Shown in pieces: positions 58,608 to 64,000 of a stretch of 64,000 nt of DNA (within the stretch, counting starts at the first letter, position 1; every line of letters starts with the position of its first letter). Under the pieces are notes generated by a model. That model made no database searches, was not told the origin of the DNA, and saw only the letters and a program-made list of their open reading frames with translations. Made by a program: the position numbers and the translations under genes. Source of the stretch: Microbacterium indicum DSM 19969. Its GTDB lineage: Bacteria > Actinomycetota > Actinomycetes > Actinomycetales > Microbacteriaceae. The DNA lies in assembly GCF_000422385.1 (NCBI RefSeq), contig NZ_KE383822.1, forward strand, positions 46,373 through 110,372. The letters run 5' to 3'.

Positions 58608-59453
58608 CTAGCGATCGGCTAGCTGCTCCGCAATGCTGCGCGGTTCCCTTCCGAGCAATCGCGCGAGTGTGGAATCAGGCTGGGAGAAATGGCCACTCCT
58701 TGTTGCCTGAAACATGGAAAGCGTGAAGCGCGCGACCTGCTCGGGCACTCCGCTTGCCACCTCACCGGCGACCCACTCCTCGTCGTCGACAACGATGCGT
58801 GTGACCGGGTGACCGGCGAGCTCAGATGCTGCGGAGGCGAAATCCGCAAGCGTTACCGGAGTCGATAGCGTCAGGTCCACAGGACCGTCGAGGTGCGTGG
58901 TGTCGGTGAGAATAGTGGCGGCAGCTTCTCCAGCATCTCGGCGATCAACCCATGAGAACGGTCCATCTGCTGGCTTCTCGATCATCCCCGCCTTCTGCCA
59001 CGGCCCCAGCAGCACGCTGAGATCCCCATAGAAGCCGTTGCGCAACGCGGTCCACGCCACGCCAGACTCAGCAAGGTGCTGTTCCGTCGCGGCATGGATG
59101 GCGAGCGGAGGATACGGCGTGTTGAAGCCCGTCCCCTGGGCGCTCGTGTACAAGATTCGCTCCGCGCCTACCTCCACCGCCGCGTCAATCGCAGTTCGAT
59201 GCTGCCGAACAACGTCGGCCGTCATGTCGCTCGATGAGACGAGAAGAACCTGCTCGGCATCGGCAAACGAATCGCGGAGAGCGTCTGGGTCGTCGTAGGT
59301 ACCCTGTCGCACTCGGATGCCTTGGTCGGCCAGGTGTCGGGCGCGTTGCGGGTCTCGAACGCTCACTCCGATGTGGCTCGGGGGAATTCGCTTCAGTAGG
59401 TGCTCGACGGTGGCTCCGTTGAGCACACCTGTCGCTCCGGTCACGATGATCAA
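58608..59453 (-). CDS. NmrA/YtfG-type NAD(P)-binding oxidoreductase
   Basis: 281 residues from a TTG start. The TTG has GAGGAAA 5 nt upstream and opens LIIVTGATGVLNGATVEHLL, the expected Rossmann motif; an upstream in-frame extension to 59570 lacks similarity. Further hallmarks are QVLLVSSSDMT, ILYTSAQ and WTALRNGFYGDL, as in QOR2/azoreductase-like NmrA proteins. It probably reduces quinone or azo-type substrates. It is divergent from a TetR gene, with a palindrome between them. GC content is lower than the core genes. Confidence 0.85.
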   Translation of the reverse strand: MIIVTGATGVLNGATVEHLLKRIPPSHIGVSVRDPQRARHLADQGIRVRQGTYDDPDALRDSFADAEQVLLVSSSDMTADVVRQHRTAIDAAVEVGAERILYTSAQGTGFNTPYPPLAIHAATEQHLAESGVAWTALRNGFYGDLSVLLGPWQKAGMIEKPADGPFSWVDRRDAGEAAATILTDTTHLDGPVDLTLSTPVTLADFASAASELAGHPVTRIVVDDEEWVAGEVASGVPEQVARFTLSMFQATRSGHFSQPDSTLARLLGREPRSIAEQLADR

Positions 59454-59550
59454 GACGGTTTCCTCTCGTGGGTATAGGGTGAGGGGGCGAAACAGCCATC
59501 CAATAAATTGACTGCCCTGGTCACTTTGTCGCCGGGTACCATGGTGCACG

Positions 59551-59573
59551 AAGTTGACCAGTTTGGTCAACTT
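59551..59573. promoter_or_regulatory. Perfect 10-bp dyad operator (TetR type)
   Basis: AAGTTGACCA, a GTT centre and the exact inverse TGGTCAACTT lie 30 bp upstream of the TetR ATG and about 98 bp from the divergent NmrA start. The left arm includes TTGACC (59554-59559), a possible -35 box with TCTACT (59576-59581) 16 nt later, so the bound regulator could repress its own promoter. Confidence 0.7.
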
Positions 59574-59603
59574 GATCTACTGATTGCAGAAGGTGTCTGA
59601 GAT

Positions 59604-60182
59604 ATGGCTGCCCCAGCGACGCTCCGTGCTGATGCCCGTCGGAATATCGAACTGATCCGCGCGGCGGCGGTGCAGGTCTTCCGTGAGCGCGGACTGTCCG
59701 TGCCGCTCGAGGACGTGGCTGCCGCGGCACGCGTGAGCAAGGCGACCATCTTCAATCGCTTCGGTGGGAGAGTCGGTCTGATCGATTCAGTCATCGACGA
59801 GGTGGTAGCGGTTGAACTACTGAGTGTCATGGAGGACGCACGCTCGATTCAGGGAGTTCGGGAGCGTGTTCACGCGTACGTGCGTGCCACTCGCAAACTG
59901 CAGTACTCACTGCCTGCTGTCAATGACGTCCTGTTACAGGAGTTTCCTGACTCCGAGCCGCTCATGGCGCTGTGTCACGCCGCGGACGCCTTTCACGACG
60001 AGCTCGTCGCGGAGGGGCACACCGCCGGCATCCTGGCTGATGGCGTCACGCCTGGTGATTTCCAGGCGCTCGCGATCGACAACGCCCTCGCACTGAAGCA
60101 CGCTCGCGTGCACCCCTCCCGCGGTGACTACGACCGCAGGACGGCTTACATCCTCAACGGGATCTGCGCGCCGTCGGACTGA
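59604..60182 (+). CDS. TetR family transcriptional regulator
   Basis: 192 residues. The helix-turn-helix lies at about 12-58: RRNIELIRAAAVQVFRERG, VPLEDVAAAARVSKATIF, NRFGGRVGLI. The C-terminal ligand domain resembles the family that pairs with NAD-dependent epimerase/azoreductase genes. It probably represses the divergent NmrA gene through the dyad at 59551-59573. The stop is 13 bp from the convergent second TetR gene. Confidence 0.9.
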   Translation: MAAPATLRADARRNIELIRAAAVQVFRERGLSVPLEDVAAAARVSKATIFNRFGGRVGLIDSVIDEVVAVELLSVMEDARSIQGVRERVHAYVRATRKLQYSLPAVNDVLLQEFPDSEPLMALCHAADAFHDELVAEGHTAGILADGVTPGDFQALAIDNALALKHARVHPSRGDYDRRTAYILNGICAPSD

Positions 60183-60195
60183 AGCGACCATCCGC

Positions 60196-60867
60196 TCAGG
60201 GGCGACGGTGCGTTATGCCGTCGAGAAGGACGTCGAGCGCCCAACGGTGGCGCTCTTCGGGGGTTCCTTGCGTGAACGCCGCCGTGGGGAACGTCGCGAG
60301 GGTCTGTTGCCGCTGAGGGTCTGCTGAAGCGAGCGCGGCGGCAAGCTCGCCGACTTCCTGGCCGGTGCCGGACGCGCGCGCCGCCCATTCGGCGGCGGTG
60401 ACGCTTGCATGCTGGAGAAGGAGATCGATACCCCATGCGGCGGGCTTGTCGGCGACACCTCCGGAACGCAAGAGCCGCAGAAGCAGGTCGATCAGGCTGA
60501 GGTAATGGGGCCCGTCGGGCCAGACGAACATCGCCGAACGGGCGAGGTTTCCATGAGCGGTGAGGAGGTTGATGTAATCCTCGACGACGCGGTGGAGGCG
60601 CTCGCGCCACGGTTCTTCGTCCTCCCACGCAAGGTCAAGGTTAGCGAGCAGCCCATCGACCAGCAGGGCGTGCAGGACGGTGACGTTCTTTACGTAGACG
60701 TACAGCGATGCAGGGCCGGTGTCCAGCTCGTCGGCGACCCTCCGAATCGTCAGCTTGTCCGCGCCATCGCGCTCCAGAACGAGGAGCGCAGCCTGAACGA
60801 TCGCTTCGCGGGAGAGTGCCGGCTTCGCGGGTCGCTCGCGCCTGCTGATGGGTGTCCGCGTTGTCAT
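60196..60867 (-). CDS. TetR family regulator with TetR_C-type ligand domain
   Basis: 223 residues. The helix-turn-helix is ALSREAIVQAALLVLERDG, KLTIRRVADELDTGPASLYV; the C-terminal helical domain contains RLHRVVEDYINLLTAHGN as in TetR class (PF02909) repressors. It is divergent from an efflux pump gene in the classical tetR-tetA layout. The ATG at 60867 is 7 nt after a TAGAAT -10 box with no ribosome-binding site, suggesting a leaderless message; an ATG at 60876 would fall inside the -10 box. Confidence 0.88.
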   Translation of the reverse strand: MTTRTPISRRERPAKPALSREAIVQAALLVLERDGADKLTIRRVADELDTGPASLYVYVKNVTVLHALLVDGLLANLDLAWEDEEPWRERLHRVVEDYINLLTAHGNLARSAMFVWPDGPHYLSLIDLLLRLLRSGGVADKPAAWGIDLLLQHASVTAAEWAARASGTGQEVGELAAALASADPQRQQTLATFPTAAFTQGTPEERHRWALDVLLDGITHRRP

Positions 60868-60874
60868 GGCATCC

Positions 60875-60932
60875 ATTCTATCAAGAACGATCTTGATCGT
60901 AACGAACACGTTCGCTACGATCATGTTCGTTA
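60875..60932. promoter_or_regulatory. Divergent promoters and operators between tetR-like and efflux genes
   Basis: Plus strand: TTGATC (60893-60898), 17 nt, TACGAT (60916-60921) for the pump. Minus strand: TAGAAT at 60880-60875, with TTACGA 16 nt upstream, for the regulator. TCAAGA-ACGA-TCTTGA (60881-60896) and TAACGAACA (60900-60908) with its inverse TGTTCGTTA (60924-60932) are palindromes overlapping both promoters, so one regulator could control both genes. Confidence 0.65.
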
Positions 60933-60950
60933 CCTGAGATCGGAGTCCCC

Positions 60951-62360
60951 ATGACCACCACCACTGAAACGCCACCGCTGTCCACTCGAGCCGTCTGGCT
61001 GACCCTTATCGTCGTCCTCCTCGCCGATGCCATGGACCTCATGGATGCGACGATTGCGAACGTCGCAGCCCCGTCGATCGTGAAAGAGCTGGGGGTGAGC
61101 GAAAGCGTCATCCCGTGGCTTGGCGCGTCCTACGCTCTCGCGCTGGGCTCGCTCCTTGTCCTCGGCGGACGCATCGGAGACAAGTTCGGCCAACGTCGCA
61201 CGTTCCTCACCGGGCTCATCGGTTTCGTCGTCGGTTCCGCACTTGCGGGATTCGCTCCGTCCGCCGGAGTGCTGATCACTGCACGGGTCGTGCAAGGAGC
61301 ATTCGGCGCTCTGCTCATCCCGCAGGGTATGGCCATCATGGCCGCGACGTTCCCCAAGCCCATGCTTCAGAAGGCGTTCGCGGTCTTCGCGCCACTGCTC
61401 GGCGTCTTCGCTGTCGGCGGCCCCATCCTCGGCGGGCTGATCATCGACGCCAACATCTTCGGACTGGGATGGCGGCCGATCTTCCTCATTAACATCGTCC
61501 TGGGAGGCATCGCGCTCGTCCTCGCCCTCGGCTATCTGCCCACCGTACCCGCGCACCGTTCGACGCGCATCGATCTGATTGGTAGCGTCTTGCTCGCGCT
61601 CGCGCTGTTCGGGCTTCTGTTCGGGCTCGTCACCGGCTCGTCGGACGGATGGAACGCACTTACGATCAGTAGCGTGATCGTTGGAGTCGTACTCCTGGCG
61701 CTGTTCGGATGGCGGCAGGCTCGCGCCGACGAACCACTTCTCCCGCGTAGCCTGCTCGCCAACCGCGGCTTCACATCCGGACTCATCGTCGGACTCTGCG
61801 TCTTCGCGAGTTTCAGCGGACTGATGTACGTGATCAGCCTCTTCTTCCAGCTCGGTCTCGGCTACACCCCGACTGAGGCATCCCTCAACCTCATCCCGCT
61901 CACCGTCGGCATTATGGCCGGCTCCGGTATCGCGAACGCGCTCATCTTGAAGCTCGGTCGGCGGCTCGTGCTCATCGGCATGCTCACGACACTCCTCGGC
62001 ACCGGCCTGCTGCTCGTGTTCGTACTCGCCTCCGGAATCCACGTGACCTGGTGGCAGAACCTCATCGCGACCAGCCTCCTCGGGATCGCCGCAGGAATCT
62101 GCTTCAACTCGGTCTTCAACACCGCCCTCGGCAACCTGAAGCCCGAAGAGGCCGGCTCCGCCAGCGGTTCCCTCAGCGCCATCCAGCAGATCGCGAACGG
62201 CATCGGCTCTGCCCTCGTTACCACGATCTTCATCGGCACCCTCGCCAACGGCACCGTCACAGCGATGACGACCACGCTCATCGTCATCCTCGCCGTCGCC
62301 GCGCTGTGCCTCCTGGCCGTGCCGCTGCTTCCGCGCGCGGCAGTCGCCATCGAGGAGTAA
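60951..62360 (+). CDS. MFS efflux transporter, DHA2 family
   Basis: 469 residues with about 14 helices. Motif D1 LADAMDLMDATIANVAAPS, motif A LGGRIGDKFGQRRTFLTG and motif C VFAVGGPILGGLI are clear. It probably exports a drug or quinone-like toxin by proton antiport. It is divergent from a TetR-type repressor gene. It ends 91 bp from the convergent NmrA gene, with a strong hairpin between them. Confidence 0.92.
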   Translation: MTTTTETPPLSTRAVWLTLIVVLLADAMDLMDATIANVAAPSIVKELGVSESVIPWLGASYALALGSLLVLGGRIGDKFGQRRTFLTGLIGFVVGSALAGFAPSAGVLITARVVQGAFGALLIPQGMAIMAATFPKPMLQKAFAVFAPLLGVFAVGGPILGGLIIDANIFGLGWRPIFLINIVLGGIALVLALGYLPTVPAHRSTRIDLIGSVLLALALFGLLFGLVTGSSDGWNALTISSVIVGVVLLALFGWRQARADEPLLPRSLLANRGFTSGLIVGLCVFASFSGLMYVISLFFQLGLGYTPTEASLNLIPLTVGIMAGSGIANALILKLGRRLVLIGMLTTLLGTGLLLVFVLASGIHVTWWQNLIATSLLGIAAGICFNSVFNTALGNLKPEEAGSASGSLSAIQQIANGIGSALVTTIFIGTLANGTVTAMTTTLIVILAVAALCLLAVPLLPRAAVAIEE

Positions 62361-62395
62361 AGAGCCTGCGCGGCCCGTACCCAACGGGCGTCACA

Positions 62396-62440
62396 ACAAA
62401 GCGGTAGCGACGAGGACTCACCTCGCCGCTACCGCTTTGT
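62396..62440. terminator. Bidirectional terminator between efflux pump and NmrA gene
   Basis: ACAAAGCGGTAGCG-A-CGAGG and CCTCG-C-CGCTACCGCTTTGT form a 19-bp stem with a single A/C mismatch and an ACTCA loop. T- and A-rich ends flank it on both strands. Confidence 0.85.
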
Positions 62441-62451
62441 CAATGCACGCG

Positions 62452-63300
62452 TCACTCCCTCCGGAAGACCGCCGCATGCTCGTTCGCGAAGTCCGCGAAG
62501 CCACGCGCGGGACGCCTGATCACATCAGAGATCGCAGAAGAAACCTCGGCGGCCTCGCCTCGCGCGTAGTGGGCGTAGTCCTCGAGCAGACCATCCACCT
62601 GCCATGGAGGGAGAACCCCCGTGAGCATCTCGCCGAACTTCGCAGGTGGAACGTCTTCGAAGCGGATCTCGTCTCCAGTCGCGGACGAGAGGTGCCCGGC
62701 GAGGTCGGAATGAGTGAGCGATCCGGGCCCTGTGAGCGTCTGGACTCCCAGGGGGACAGGGGAAAGCAACGCATGCGCGGCCATCTCGCCAATGTCGCGC
62801 ACGTCGACGAGGCTCACACGTGCATCGCCAATCGGTGCCGGGAGCACCCCAGCTGATTTCACGATGCTGGACACAGCGAGCAGACCCTGCATGAACAGGT
62901 TGGGACGCAAAGCCGTGACCTCAAGACCCGACGCGAACGCGTGGTCCTCTACAGCCGCGTGATACCTCAGGAAGCGCACGGGGGAATCGACGACGGATCC
63001 GAGCTGCGACAGCAGCACGATGTGGCGCACTCCGGCTTCGACCGCGAGATCGATGAACTGCTTCTGCTGCGCCTCGGCCCGTTCGGTTGACGGCGTCACC
63101 AGGTATGCGGCTCGGATCCCACGGAGTGCCGTTCGAACGCTGTCTGCGTCGTCGAGATCGGCCTGCACGGCGAACTCGGCGGACGACAGGCTTCGGGACA
63201 TCGGACGGAACCGGACACCGCGCGCGGCGAGGGCATCGACAGTGGCGCGACCGGTCGAACCGGTAGCTCCGGAGATGAGGATGTCGGGTGTGCTGGAAAT
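62452..63300 (-). CDS. NmrA-like NAD(P)-binding protein (probable ATT start)
   Basis: 282 residues if translation starts at ATT (63300). Starting at the first in-frame ATG (63201) would delete the Rossmann motif, which lies just upstream as DILISGATGSTGRATVDAL. The ATT has AAGGAG exactly 5 nt upstream, and no in-frame ATG, GTG or TTG occurs between that site and 63201. Other features are AAYLVTPSTERAEAQ, HIVLLSQLGSVVDSP and VTALRPNLFMQGLL, typical of NmrA/quinone-oxidoreductase proteins. It follows the truncated TetR gene and is probably co-transcribed with it. Function is inferred from fold only. Confidence 0.82.
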   Translation of the reverse strand: MSSTPDILISGATGSTGRATVDALAARGVRFRPMSRSLSSAEFAVQADLDDADSVRTALRGIRAAYLVTPSTERAEAQQKQFIDLAVEAGVRHIVLLSQLGSVVDSPVRFLRYHAAVEDHAFASGLEVTALRPNLFMQGLLAVSSIVKSAGVLPAPIGDARVSLVDVRDIGEMAAHALLSPVPLGVQTLTGPGSLTHSDLAGHLSSATGDEIRFEDVPPAKFGEMLTGVLPPWQVDGLLEDYAHYARGEAAEVSSAISDVIRRPARGFADFANEHAAVFRRE

Positions 63301-63310
63301 GATTTCTCCT

Positions 63311-63685
63311 TCAGATCTCGGGGTGACGAAGGCCGTCGGTCAAGGTGTGCGCCCAATCGGCATCGACGTCGGAGATGCCGGACGTCACCACAAGATGGCA
63401 AAGCTGCCCATAGGCCATGAACCGCTGAACGTCGCGGTCCTCAGCTCCGGAGCGTTGCTTCGCGAAACGGGTGATGCGAGCCAGACCGGCGCGCAACGCA
63501 TCGCCGATCAAGGGAACCGTCGCTACCGATTGAGCATGCACCTGGATAAGAAGCAACGTGCGATCCGAGATGAGATCAGCGTAGGCATCGCCCATCGCGT
63601 CGAGGATCACGGCGGGCGTCCCGTCCGCGCGAACAACCGCCAGCGTCTCTTCGATGCGTTCGAAGCACCTGGGACTGCTGCACGG
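63311..63685 (-). pseudogene. TetR family regulator, N-terminus lost
   Basis: The C-terminal ligand domain is readable (CFERIEETLAVVRADGTPAV, then DAMGDAYADLISDRTLLLIQ and FMAYGQLCHLVVTSG), ending 8 nt before the recognition site of the NmrA gene. The DNA-binding helix-turn-helix that should precede it is absent: the sequence reaches the end of the IS3-type element near 63690-63703. The left boundary is approximate. Without its DNA-binding half it cannot repress. Confidence 0.78.
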
Positions 63686-63703
63686 GTAGGTGACAGGTTG
63701 TAG

Positions 63704-64000
63704 TCACGCCGCGAGTGCGACGGTCGTGTTCATGATGGTCTCGAATTCGATGGGCGTCAAACGGCCCAGACGCGCCTGGCGTCGCCGGCGGTGGTAGGTC
63801 CGCTCGATCCAGGTGACGATCGCGATGCGCAGCTGCTCGCGGGCTGTCCAGGAGCGGCGGTTGAGGACGTTCTTCTGGAGCAGGGCGAAGAAGCTTTCCA
63901 TGGCTGCATTGTCACCGCTCGACCCGACTCTGCCCATGCTCCCGACCATGCGATGACGGGCCAGAGCACGCAGGAACTTCCTGCTTCGAAATTGAGATCC
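63704..64000 (-). CDS. IS3-family transposase, C-terminal part (runs off window)
   Basis: About 98 residues of the integrase core are visible; the start lies beyond 64000. The GSQFRSRKFLRALARHRMV segment follows the second catalytic Asp, SSGDNAAMESFFALLQKN carries the catalytic Glu, and RRSWTAREQLRIAIVTWIER with YHRRRRQARLGRLTPIEFE is the IS3-family C-terminus. The stop is about 10-20 bp from the probable element end abutting the beheaded TetR gene. Confidence 0.9.
   Translation of the reverse strand, partial: GSQFRSRKFLRALARHRMVGSMGRVGSSGDNAAMESFFALLQKNVLNRRSWTAREQLRIAIVTWIERTYHRRRRQARLGRLTPIEFETIMNTTVALAA

Noticed and set aside
62437..62856. Plus-strand frame opposite the second NmrA gene
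   Set aside because: No motif, no ribosome-binding site; antisense shadow of a clear Rossmann-fold gene.

Overview
The window is chromosomal DNA from a very GC-rich actinobacterium. Codon use, long runs of ATGA/GTGA stop-start overlaps, the trnW-secE-nusG-rplK-rplA and rplJ-rplL order, a RamB-type regulator, actinobacterial DUF3180/DUF4192/DUF2520 proteins and a SipW/TasA-like surface operon all point to the Micrococcales, most likely the family Microbacteriaceae. The family is an inference from gene content; no database was searched.

Layout: 1-6.6 kb is one operon-like run, ftsH (cut by the window edge)-folE-folP-folB-folK-DUF3180 and two PH-domain membrane proteins, ending in a triplicated ~119 bp repeat with hairpins. 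7-16.9 kb holds an amino-acid permease, a DUF2520 protein, lysS, a DUF4192 protein, cardiolipin synthase, a lipid kinase, serS and a HAD phosphatase. 17-28 kb has two tRNA-Ser genes, an LCP cell-wall ligase, a two-component system with a DUF4097 protein, a TauE-type exporter, a dehydratase pair, murB and an aminotransferase, with a perfect 31-bp palindrome between the last two. 28-41 kb is the secE/nusG/ribosomal-protein region, interrupted by an ATPase-less sugar ABC transporter, a decayed flavohaemoglobin (hmp) pseudogene, a SipW signal peptidase/TasA-like secretion operon, a MarR-controlled efflux pump and an orphan YqaJ nuclease. 41-49 kb has a GH13 glucosidase and the most unusual locus: a 1081-residue protein joining an ECF sigma factor, a zinc-finger anti-sigma motif, membrane segment(s), a ~350-residue Pro/Thr/Glu repeat stalk and a fibronectin-like C-terminus, divergent from a secreted trypsin-like protease with the same kind of stalk. 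49-58 kb has a ZTP riboswitch upstream of glyA-folD, a RamB regulator, an SDR, an AlkZ-like protein and pabB-pabA/pabC.

From 58.2 kb to the end is an accessory island. It lies between a truncated IS481-family element and an IS3-family transposase, has visibly lower GC, and is largely devoid of the GGATCC hexamer that is abundant elsewhere. It carries two NmrA-type oxidoreductases, three TetR regulators (one beheaded at the IS3 end) and an efflux pump, with palindromic operators in the intergenic regions.

A theme is folate and one-carbon metabolism: pterin synthesis (folEPBK), p-aminobenzoate synthesis (pabABC) and ZTP-responsive glyA-folD all occur here in three separate clusters.
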